6,337 nucleotides of DNA. It comes from Chlamydiota bacterium (GTDB lineage: Bacteria; Chlamydiota; Chlamydiia; Chlamydiales; SLFE01). The notes under the pieces were generated by a model that saw only the letters and a program-made list of their open reading frames with translations, was not told the origin of the DNA and did not search any database. Below are positions 1-6,190 of this stretch, piece after piece. Position 1 is the first letter of the stretch; every line of letters begins with the position of its first letter. The stretch covers positions 1-6,337 of the forward strand of contig JAAKFL010000116.1 in assembly GCA_011065065.1 (NCBI GenBank). Direction: 5' to 3'. The translations under genes and the position numbers were made by a program.

Positions 1-92
1 TATGAACAAATATGACTCACACAAAATTCTTTTTCAGAGAACCATCTCTCTCTAGAATTCAAGGCAAACCAATGGCTAAAGCCCAGTTAAAT

Positions 93-110
93 CATAATTT
101 TGATTATATA
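93..110 (+). promoter_or_regulatory. Weak candidate -10 region for the efflux operon
   Basis: Two AT-rich hexamers could serve as a sigma70-type -10 box: CATAAT at 93-98 (five of six matches to TATAAT) and TATATA at 105-110. Neither has a recognisable TTGACA-like box 16-18 nt upstream. This is the only plausible promoter position in the visible leader, but the true promoter could lie before the window. No operator for a known regulator family is recognisable. Confidence 0.2.
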
Positions 111-117
111 GGAACCC

Positions 118-129
118 CATGCTAGCATG
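118..129. repeat. Perfect 12-bp palindrome in the operon leader
   Basis: CATGCTAGCATG reads identically on both strands, with no spacer and no extension into the flanks. It lies immediately downstream of the AT-rich candidate -10 region and upstream of the first efflux gene. That is where a dimeric repressor site could sit, but this role is inference only. It also contains two ATG triplets, at 119 and 127, that are out of frame with the efflux gene. Confidence 0.5.
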
Positions 130-142
130 CGGCTATGAGGGT

Positions 143-147
143 GAGGG
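143..147 (+). promoter_or_regulatory. Ribosome binding site deciding the start of the outer-membrane factor
   Basis: GAGGG lies 5 nt before the ATG at 153. The in-frame upstream ATG at 135 has no purine-rich core at a suitable distance; the next one, AGGA at 110-113, is about 21 nt away. This favours 153 as the start. AGGA at 110-113 is well spaced only for the out-of-frame ATG at 119. Confidence 0.5.
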
Positions 148-152
148 TGCAA

Positions 153-1577
153 ATGGCTTTTGCGAGGGTCTTAGTGATCCTTCTGCTTTCCGTATTGATG
201 GGAGGATGCAGGTTGCATAATGTCCAAAAATGTCCGACACCGTGTGTTGAAATTCCGGAAACCTTTAACGAAGAGCAAGATGGAGAGCCCTGGTGCTTTG
301 CATGGTGGGAGGAATTTCAAGATGAAGAATTGAATGGCATCATGGAATGCGCGCTCCAACGAAATCTCACAATTCAACAAGCTTGGAACCGACTTGTCCA
401 GAACAGAGCAGATGTCTGCATCGCGAATGCGGATCGATACCCTCAAATCGATCTCATCCTCAATGGCGCTAAGACTTTTGGAGATACAGGTTTAGGCACA
501 GGATTTGTCCCGGGTGAAGAATTTGGCTCTGGTGGTGGAGTAGTGGAAAGCGACTTTTCTAGAATTCTCCTGTCAGGTCAGTTAGCTTACGAAGTGGATA
601 TTTGGCGAAAGATTGATTCCCAAGTCCAAGCAGCGTGTCAAGAATATCGCGCCACCCGAGAAGATCTCGACGCCACCGCACTCACATTAAGTGGAACCAT
701 CACAGAACTCTGGTTCACAATTCAAGAACAAAAGGGGTTGTTAAAACTCCTAAACGAACAAATCAAAGCAAACAAAACGCAACTGGAACTCATTGAGTTA
801 CGATTCACCGTCGGACAGTCTTCTGCTCTCGATGTCTATCAACAAAGGTTGACACTAGCCGAAACGCAATCGCAAATTCCCCCGGTTCGGTCACAACTCA
901 AAACGTCCATGAACCAACTCCAAGTCCTTCTCGCTTATGCTCCTGACAACACCTGGTCAGAAGATCCCGCCGACTTTGATATCGAGCTTCCTCCGTTCCC
1001 CTGCCTGGGAACCCCTTGGCACTTAATGTGTAACCGCCCAGACCTTCGCGCAGCTCAACGACGACTCGTGGCCTCCGACTACGAAGTGGCTGTCGCCATC
1101 GCCGATCGATTGCCCCAATTGGATTTCCTGATGTCCGGCGATTTACTCACAAGAACCTTTAATCAATTCTTTCAATTTCAATCACTTACAATAGTGGGAA
1201 ACTTGATTGCTCCGTTGATTGACGGAGGAAGAAGGCGTTGCGAAGTAGAAAAAAGGCGCGCCGTGGTTTGGGAGAGACTCAATTCCTTCGGTGACACATT
1301 TCTTGTGGCCATCAGCGAAGTGGAAGATGCTATTGTGCAAGAGACTGAGCAACTTAATTTGCTTGAAGATCTCGAGAATCAACTTGAAATTTCCGAAGCG
1401 ACTCTTCGAGAATCCCAGCTCCGCTACATGAATGGTCTGACCAATTACCTGGATGTCATTGCCGCCATCACAGCGCTGCAAAACGTAGAAAGAAGGATCA
1501 TTTCAGAAAAGAAGAATTTATTAATATTTCGCTCTAATTTATACCGTGCATTAGGTGGTTCCTTTGAATTAGGATGA
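153..1577 (+). CDS. NodT/TolC-family outer-membrane efflux lipoprotein (outer-membrane factor)
   Basis: This protein forms the outer-membrane channel of the tripartite pump encoded here. From the ATG at 153 it has 474 residues, a usual length for the family. A signal peptide (R5, hydrophobic core about 6-17) ends in L-M-G-G before Cys19, a slightly atypical lipobox with Met at -3, so it is probably lipid-anchored. Two outer-membrane-efflux repeats follow, roughly 54-265 and 275-465. Diagnostic motifs are QLAYEVDIWRKIDSQ (143-157), LRFTVGQSSALDVYQQRL (216-233) and RPDLRAAQRRLVAS (295-308), plus P-L-I-D-G-G-R at 354-360, the usual signature of the second repeat. Nine cysteines beyond the lipid Cys (27, 31, 48, 66, 89, 162, 284, 293, 363) are unusual for this family. 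Start 153 is chosen for its ribosome binding site; ATG 135 would add six residues (MRVRVQ) and a more basic N-terminus and cannot be excluded. It is the first gene of the operon, 3 nt before the adaptor. Confidence 0.93.
   Translation: MAFARVLVILLLSVLMGGCRLHNVQKCPTPCVEIPETFNEEQDGEPWCFAWWEEFQDEELNGIMECALQRNLTIQQAWNRLVQNRADVCIANADRYPQIDLILNGAKTFGDTGLGTGFVPGEEFGSGGGVVESDFSRILLSGQLAYEVDIWRKIDSQVQAACQEYRATREDLDATALTLSGTITELWFTIQEQKGLLKLLNEQIKANKTQLELIELRFTVGQSSALDVYQQRLTLAETQSQIPPVRSQLKTSMNQLQVLLAYAPDNTWSEDPADFDIELPPFPCLGTPWHLMCNRPDLRAAQRRLVASDYEVAVAIADRLPQLDFLMSGDLLTRTFNQFFQFQSLTIVGNLIAPLIDGGRRRCEVEKRRAVVWERLNSFGDTFLVAISEVEDAIVQETEQLNLLEDLENQLEISEATLRESQLRYMNGLTNYLDVIAAITALQNVERRIISEKKNLLIFRSNLYRALGGSFELG
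1571..1574 (+). promoter_or_regulatory. Ribosome binding site of the adaptor gene, overlapping the end of the upstream gene
   Basis: AGGA sits in the last sense codons of the outer-membrane factor gene, ending just before its TGA stop (1575-1577) and 6 nt before the adaptor ATG at 1581. This supports start 1581 over the in-frame ATG at 1590, and it implies translational coupling. Confidence 0.6.
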
Positions 1578-1580
1578 AGT

Positions 1581-2738
1581 ATGCAGTGGATGAGATCAAT
1601 ATCACAAATTGCAATCGCTTTGGTCATCATAGCGGCCTCGGTGGTGATTGCCATCATCCTTGTTTTCAGTAAATCAGATATCCAAAAAAATGATTTTACC
1701 AGTAAAGCTCTCCTTGTCAACACGATAAAGGCAGAACCATCTTCCGAACAAATCAAATTCACAGCATTTGGAACGGTGATACCTCATCGCAAACTCATCG
1801 TTCATCCTGAATTGAGCGGAACCATCATCTATCAATCCCCCAACCTTATCGCAGGAGGAATGTTGGATGAAGGAGATATCATGTTGATGATCGATCCGCG
1901 TGACTACAAACTGCTTATTCAGCAAGCCGAAGCGGAAGTGACCCGAGCTGAATTTGAACTCAAAGTGGAAGAAGGGAGGCAAATTGTGGCCAAAAGAGAA
2001 TGGGAGTTACTGAGTCCCACTCTCAAAACTGCCAATATCGGAGTAGAACTGGCCCTGCGAAAACCCCATCTTGAAGAAAAGAAGGCCATGCTTGAAGCGG
2101 CAAAAAGTCGCCTTGAAAAAGCTAACATCGATCTAGAACGGACGACACTCTCGGCACCTTTCAATGCTATAGTCATAGAGGAAAACACCGAAAGCGGTCA
2201 GTACATCACACCACAAACTGAAATCGCCACCCTTGTTGACTCAGAAACTTTCCATGTACGAGTTAGCGTCCCCTTTAACAAATTAAAGTGGATAAAAATT
2301 CCCGCAGGAAAAGTCATCGTCACACAAACAGTCGGGGAAAAGTCGACGATCAAGAGACCGGGGCAGATCATGCGCTTATTAGGAGATGTGGATCCCCAAG
2401 GGCGACTTGCCCGGTTAGAAGTGGCGATTAAAGACCCCCTGAGATTAAAAAATGGTAATCGCAGCAAACCACTTCTTCTCGGAACCTATGTCAGCGTAGA
2501 ATTCTTTGGTCCAGTCATCAAAAACGTGTATAAAGTTCCCCGAATCGCGATTCATGATAGCGATGATCTTTGGATCAAGAACAAAGAAAACAAGTTAGAG
2601 TTTCGCCAGGTCAAAATCTTATTTTCTGATAGTGAAAATGTGTTTATCACTCAGGGGTTAGAAAAGGGAGAGGAAATCGTCACCAGCCCGATATCGCTCC
2701 CCATTCCAGGAACCGAGTTGAGGACTGAAAATGAATAA
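1581..2738 (+). CDS. RND efflux periplasmic adaptor, HlyD/MFP family
   Basis: This is the membrane fusion protein that joins the inner-membrane pump to the outer-membrane channel. It has 385 residues, normal for RND adaptors. One N-terminal membrane helix (about 9-29) anchors it; there is no lipobox and no cysteine anywhere in the protein. The first half of the lipoyl (barrel-sandwich) domain is about 66-109, ending in MLMIDPRDY. A helical hairpin rich in Glu, Lys and Ala spans about 110-187. The second lipoyl half starts at T-L-S-A-P-F (189-194) and includes S-G-Q-Y-I-T-P (205-211) to about 222. A beta-barrel follows (about 223-310), then a membrane-proximal domain with VPRIAI (319-324) and a closing E-K-G-E-E-I-V segment (361-367). 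The gene starts 3 nt after the previous stop and its last 8 nt overlap the pump gene. The hairpin is of the size expected to dock on a TolC-like partner. Substrate is not predictable. Confidence 0.93.
   Translation: MQWMRSISQIAIALVIIAASVVIAIILVFSKSDIQKNDFTSKALLVNTIKAEPSSEQIKFTAFGTVIPHRKLIVHPELSGTIIYQSPNLIAGGMLDEGDIMLMIDPRDYKLLIQQAEAEVTRAEFELKVEEGRQIVAKREWELLSPTLKTANIGVELALRKPHLEEKKAMLEAAKSRLEKANIDLERTTLSAPFNAIVIEENTESGQYITPQTEIATLVDSETFHVRVSVPFNKLKWIKIPAGKVIVTQTVGEKSTIKRPGQIMRLLGDVDPQGRLARLEVAIKDPLRLKNGNRSKPLLLGTYVSVEFFGPVIKNVYKVPRIAIHDSDDLWIKNKENKLEFRQVKILFSDSENVFITQGLEKGEEIVTSPISLPIPGTELRTENE
2720..2724 (+). promoter_or_regulatory. Ribosome binding site of the pump gene inside the adaptor gene
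   Basis: GAGGA lies 6 nt before the ATG at 2731 and within the last codons of the adaptor. The start and stop overlap in ATGAATAA (2731-2738), an arrangement typical of translational coupling that would help keep adaptor and pump in proportion. Confidence 0.6.
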
Positions 2739-5700
2739 AGGTCCCATCGCATGGATGACCCGCAATCACGTCACTGCAAATTTGTTGATGCTGCTTTTTA
2801 TTGTGGGAGGACTCATCATCGGCTCCCAGCTGAAGCAAGAGGTCTTCCCTGAATTTGAATTAGACATCATCAGCGTTTCTGTCCCTTATCCAGGCGCCAG
2901 CCCAGAAGAAATCGAAAACGGCATTATTCAAGCCATCGAAGATGAAGTCAGGGGTGTGGATGGAGTCAAAAGAGTCACAAGCAGTTCTTTTGAAGGAAGA
3001 GGCATTGTCAACATCGAACTTTTGAGCGGCATGAATGCCAATAAAGCTCTACAAGATGTCAAAAATGCTGTGGATCGCATCACATCGTTTCCAGAAGAAG
3101 CTGAGAGACCTATTGTTTCCCTTCTTGAAACCAGAAGACAGGTGATAGCGCTGATTCTTTACGGCGATGTTTCACGAAAGATCTTGCGGGATCTCGGTGA
3201 AAAGGTGCGCGATGATCTGATTCAGCTTCCCGACATCACTCTTGTCTCCTTAGCCGACGTCCCTCCACTTGAAATCAGCATTGAAATCCCCCGCCAAAGG
3301 CTCCGCTCCTATAACCTCACACTTGAACAAATTGCCAATATCATCAATGAAACCTCTATAGAGCTTCCTGCAGGAGGTGTGAAAACTCCTGGAGGAGAAA
3401 TCCTATTAAGAACCAAAGAGCGCAGAGATTACGCCAGCCAATATGAAAACATCCCTGTAATCTCGAATCCTGACGGCTCGAGAATTCTCCTTTCAGACAT
3501 CGCCACCATCAAAGAAGGATTTGAAGAAACCGATCAAGAGGCATTTTTCAATGGATACCCCGCGATTAAAGTTGAGATCTTTAGAGTGGGAGCCCAAACT
3601 CCTATTGCCATAGCTGACAAGGTGCATCAATATGCTAAAAATCTGCAGTCAGAACTCCCCTCCAACATCAAAGTTGCGACATGGAATGACCGTGCTGAAC
3701 TCTATCGAGACCGGATCAATCTTTTGATTCGAAATGCCAGTCTGGGTCTCTTTTTAGTTTTGATGTTTCTCGGACTCATTTTAGAACCTCGCCTCGCCTT
3801 CTGGGTCACTTTGGGTATTCCCATATCGATTATTGGATCATTTATCTTTGTGGCACCGACTCCGGTTTCCATCAATATGGTCTCCCTTTTTGCCTTTATC
3901 GTGACTTTGGGGATCATTGTGGATGATGCAATTGTGGTCGGGGAAAACATTTATAAGAAACGAGAAGCTGGCCTATCAAACATCCGCGCAGCTATTGAAG
4001 GAGCTCAAGAGCTTGCAGGCCCTGTTACCTTTGCCGTCCTTACCAATATTGCGGCATTTATTCCTCTATTTTTTATTCCGGGACCAATTGGGAATATTTT
4101 TTTACAAATTCCTATAATTGTCATTGCTGTCTTTGCAGTCTCGCTCATTGAATCTATTTTCATTCTTCCTTCCCATTTAGCCAGAAGGCATCAAAAATCC
4201 AAATTTTGGGACACTCTGTCAAAACCCAGCATCTACTTCGACCGGCTCCTCGACAACTTCATCAAACGGTTCTACCAGAATCACCTCAAAACCGCGTTAA
4301 AATATCGCTATATCAGTATGGGATGTGGTATAGGTCTGCTCATTATCGCATTAGGCCTCGTCTATAGTGGGATTGTGACGTTTAGTTACTTGCCCCGTGT
4401 GGATCACGACCTCATTACTGCACAAGCAAAACTCCCAGTAGGAATCCCCATCACAAAATCACGGGAAGTGCAAAAAATTCTTGTGGAAGCTGCTCAAGAA
4501 GTGATTAAAGAAACCGAAACTGGGAACATTTCTCGAGGAATCTACACCCAAATCGGAAACGATGTCATCGGGACAGGACCTCAAACTGGTCCTGAAGATC
4601 AAGAGACCGGCAGCCATATTGTGGGCGCCCAAGTCTTACTAGTTCCTTCGGACCAACGCGAAATCAGCGGGATCGAATTTTCCAAACAATGGAGAAAAAA
4701 AGTTGGAGATATCGCAGGTGTTGACTCCATTGGCTACATCGCCACAATCGGAATCGGGACCGGTGATACCATCGATATCCAGCTCAGTCACCCCATCAGA
4801 GAGATCAATGAACAAGCAGCTCAAGAACTGGCTGATATTCTCAGAACCTATGAAGGCGTTTTCCAAATCGACAACGGCGTCACTCTTGGGAAACAACAGA
4901 TTAACTTCACCATCAAACCAGAAGCCAGAAGCCTCGGCATCACTGTCAATCAACTTGCCAAACAAGTCCGATCCGCTTTTTACGGAGCAGAAGCTCTGCG
5001 TCTTCAAAGAGGACGTAACGAAATCAAAGTGATGGTGCGACTGCCACTGGAAGAAAGGCAAACCCCTTTTACAGTGGAAGACTTGATTATTCGGACGGCT
5101 GACGGAGGAGAAATTCCCCTCTCCGAAGCTGCTAACATTACTCTAGGAAATGCCTTTACGGAGATCAAAAGAAACGATGGTCGGCGAATCATATCAGTCA
5201 CCGCTGATGTTGACGAAGCTGTCGCCAATGCGAATGAAATTATCGCCGACATCACCGGGAAAGTCATCCCTGCTCTTCAGGAGAAATACCCCGGACTGAC
5301 ATACAGACTTGAAGGGGTACAACGAGAACAAGCGGAAACTTTAGAAGCGATCTGGTTGGGATTATCAGTGGCCATCATTGCCATTTATATCCTCCTCGCC
5401 ATCCCTTTCAAGAGTTATATGCAACCCTTGATTGTGATGACCAGCATTCCCTTTGGAATCATCGGAGCCATCATCGGTCACTTGTTACTTGGTTACGAGC
5501 TCAGCATCATCAGTATGTTTGGCATTATCGCGCTGTCGGGAGTCGTTGTGAACGATTCCCTTGTCCTGATCATCACGATCAATCGGATGAAAATCACAGA
5601 AGACCTAACGCTCAAAGACATGGTCATTCGTACGGGGATGCTACGATTCCGACCGATCATCTTGACCTCCCTCACCACATTCTTTGGATTGGCGCCAATG

Positions 5701-5853
5701 ATTTTTGAGACTTCGATCCAGGCTAGGTTCTTGATCCCCATGGCCATATCGCTTGGATTTGGCGTGCTCTTTGCCACCTCCATTATCTTGCTGCTTGTTC
5801 CCTGTTTGTATATGATCCTCGAGGACGTAAAAAGCGGTATCAAAAGAACTTAA
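2731..5853 (+). CDS. RND efflux pump permease, AcrB/AcrD/AcrF (HAE) superfamily
   Basis: This is the inner-membrane, proton-driven pump subunit, expected to act as a trimer. Its 1040 residues match the full length of the family, with no frameshift. The usual 12 helices are visible: TM1 about 12-31; TM2-6 within 335-480; TM7 about 527-550; TM8-12 within 873-1029. Two large periplasmic loops (32-334 and 551-872) hold the porter and docking domains. V-P-Y-P-G-A-S (51-57) marks the first porter subdomain. In TM4, G-I-I-V-D-D-A carries the proton-relay aspartates D398 and D399. In TM11, RFRPIILTS keeps R972 and T979, matching AcrB R971 and T978. The AcrB TM10 lysine K940 is replaced by Asn941, followed by Asp942. 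Its two cysteines (532, 1025) are both in membrane helices. It is the last gene of the operon. The sequence resembles the less-studied COG0841 branch with an N-D-S-L-V-L TM10 motif rather than AcrB itself; drug, metal or lipid substrates cannot be distinguished. Confidence 0.96.
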   Translation: MNKGPIAWMTRNHVTANLLMLLFIVGGLIIGSQLKQEVFPEFELDIISVSVPYPGASPEEIENGIIQAIEDEVRGVDGVKRVTSSSFEGRGIVNIELLSGMNANKALQDVKNAVDRITSFPEEAERPIVSLLETRRQVIALILYGDVSRKILRDLGEKVRDDLIQLPDITLVSLADVPPLEISIEIPRQRLRSYNLTLEQIANIINETSIELPAGGVKTPGGEILLRTKERRDYASQYENIPVISNPDGSRILLSDIATIKEGFEETDQEAFFNGYPAIKVEIFRVGAQTPIAIADKVHQYAKNLQSELPSNIKVATWNDRAELYRDRINLLIRNASLGLFLVLMFLGLILEPRLAFWVTLGIPISIIGSFIFVAPTPVSINMVSLFAFIVTLGIIVDDAIVVGENIYKKREAGLSNIRAAIEGAQELAGPVTFAVLTNIAAFIPLFFIPGPIGNIFLQIPIIVIAVFAVSLIESIFILPSHLARRHQKSKFWDTLSKPSIYFDRLLDNFIKRFYQNHLKTALKYRYISMGCGIGLLIIALGLVYSGIVTFSYLPRVDHDLITAQAKLPVGIPITKSREVQKILVEAAQEVIKETETGNISRGIYTQIGNDVIGTGPQTGPEDQETGSHIVGAQVLLVPSDQREISGIEFSKQWRKKVGDIAGVDSIGYIATIGIGTGDTIDIQLSHPIREINEQAAQELADILRTYEGVFQIDNGVTLGKQQINFTIKPEARSLGITVNQLAKQVRSAFYGAEALRLQRGRNEIKVMVRLPLEERQTPFTVEDLIIRTADGGEIPLSEAANITLGNAFTEIKRNDGRRIISVTADVDEAVANANEIIADITGKVIPALQEKYPGLTYRLEGVQREQAETLEAIWLGLSVAIIAIYILLAIPFKSYMQPLIVMTSIPFGIIGAIIGHLLLGYELSIISMFGIIALSGVVVNDSLVLIITINRMKITEDLTLKDMVIRTGMLRFRPIILTSLTTFFGLAPMIFETSIQARFLIPMAISLGFGVLFATSIILLLVPCLYMILEDVKSGIKRT

Positions 5854-5863
5854 TAGCGGTATC
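5833..5863 (+). repeat. 9-bp direct repeat across the end of the pump gene
   Basis: AGCGGTATC occurs at 5833-5841, within the last codons of the pump gene, and again at 5855-5863, just after its stop. The copies are offset by 22 nt, about two helical turns. They could be a protein-binding pair, a relic of a small local duplication, or chance. Confidence 0.35.
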
Positions 5864-5891
5864 CTGACTAAATTCACAGGATTAACAGGAT
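5861..5891. repeat. Short repeat cluster ATCCTG / CAGGAT / CAGGAT
   Basis: CAGGAT occurs twice at a 9-bp period (5877-5882 and 5886-5891), forming ACAGGATTAACAGGAT, and its inverse ATCCTG is at 5861-5866. A 6-bp stem is possible with either copy (loop 10 or 19 nt). No T-run follows, so it does not qualify as an intrinsic terminator for the pump operon; the sequence after it is A-rich instead. Confidence 0.45.
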
Positions 5892-5898
5892 CGTAAAT

Positions 5899-5936
5899 AA
5901 AAAAAAATTATGGAATTTATTTTCACTTCTGATAAT
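5899..5936 (+). promoter_or_regulatory. Candidate promoter of the lipoprotein genes
   Basis: GATAAT at 5931-5936 matches TATAAT at five of six positions and lies 28 nt before the lipoprotein start. No good -35 box is visible at 16-18 nt spacing (TTATGG at 5908-5913 is poor). A nine-A tract at 5899-5907 lies just upstream and could act as an UP-type element. This would allow the lipoproteins to be expressed separately from the efflux operon, but read-through from that operon is also possible because no terminator is seen. Confidence 0.3.
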
Positions 5937-5953
5937 AAGAAATTACACCTAAT

Positions 5954-5958
5954 GGAGG
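5954..5958 (+). promoter_or_regulatory. Strong ribosome binding site of the first lipoprotein
   Basis: GGAGG, 6 nt before the ATG at 5965, is the strongest Shine-Dalgarno core in the window together with its counterpart at 6181. It suggests high translation, as expected for an abundant small envelope lipoprotein. Confidence 0.7.
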
Positions 5959-5964
5959 TCGAAG

Positions 5965-6189
5965 ATGAACAAAATCCTTCTTTTCATTCCTGTAATGGGA
6001 ATAGCTCTATCTGGTTGCGCTGTGAATGACAGCATGAATGCCATGCGAAATAACAGCCAAGCAATCAATATGAGCACTCAGGCCGTTTACGAGAATGTCC
6101 AAGCCATTGAAGAGGCCAATCGAAAGATCGATGAGAATCGCCGTCAACTCGAGGCCATCAATGAAACTCTACAAAATGTTGGAGGTTAA
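5965..6189 (+). CDS. Small heptad-repeat (coiled-coil) lipoprotein of unknown function
   Basis: I do not recognise a named family. The 74-residue product has a lipoprotein signal peptide with a canonical lipobox, L-S-G before Cys18; Ala at +2 would send it to the outer membrane under the E. coli rule. The mature part is short, hydrophilic and almost certainly helical. Hydrophobic residues fall exactly every seven positions (I34, V41, I48, I55, L62, L69), with Q-A-I, Q-A-V and Q-A-I recurring at 32-34, 39-41 and 46-48. Only one hydrophobic column per heptad suggests a thin or small-oligomer coiled coil. In size and style it recalls Braun-type Lpp, but it ends in Val-Gly-Gly with no terminal Lys, so Lpp-like attachment to peptidoglycan is not supported. 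It has its own strong ribosome binding site and is followed 1 nt after its stop by a related gene. Any role with the efflux pump is inference from proximity only. Confidence 0.85.
   Translation: MNKILLFIPVMGIALSGCAVNDSMNAMRNNSQAINMSTQAVYENVQAIEEANRKIDENRRQLEAINETLQNVGG
6181..6185 (+). promoter_or_regulatory. Ribosome binding site of the second lipoprotein, inside the first gene
   Basis: GGAGG lies 5 nt before the ATG at 6191 and is read as part of the last codons (Val-Gly-Gly-stop) of the first lipoprotein. The segment GGAGGTTAAGATGAA closely resembles GGAGGTCGAAGATGAA before the first lipoprotein, differing by one inserted and one substituted base. Confidence 0.7.
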
Positions 6190-6190
6190 G

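Noticed and set aside
36..49. Hairpin AGAGA-ACCA-TCTCT as an intrinsic terminator of an upstream gene
   Set aside because: The stem is only 5 bp and no T-run follows it; the T-rich stretch lies before it, and on the opposite strand the order is also wrong.
2..55. C-terminal tail of an upstream gene ending at the TAG at 53-55
   Set aside because: Only 17 codons would be visible and nothing distinguishes this frame from the others, so an upstream coding end cannot be supported.
51..130. Cloning-vector polylinker (overlapping XbaI and EcoRI sites at 51-60, NheI and SphI sites at 121-130)
   Set aside because: The sites are separated by about 60 nt of ordinary-looking sequence with no further vector signature. 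Such six-base sites arise by chance, and the region leads naturally into the operon.
1445..1762. 105-codon minus-strand frame across the channel-adaptor junction
   Set aside because: Both genes beneath it are well supported by motifs. The frame's translation resembles no protein family I know, and it would be antisense to a tight operon junction.
4703..5032. 109-codon open frame on the + strand
   Set aside because: It is an out-of-frame shadow within the pump gene, with low-complexity composition and no start signal.
4639..5061. 140-codon open frame on the minus strand
   Set aside because: It lies wholly inside the pump gene, whose conserved porter-domain sequence is uninterrupted. The minus-strand translation has no recognisable domain and no supporting ribosome binding site.
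5861..5920. Intrinsic terminator after the pump gene
   Set aside because: The only stem is 6 bp (ATCCTG/CAGGAT) and is followed by A-rich rather than T-rich sequence. The AT-only pair AAATT/AATTT near 5905-5918 is too weak to count.
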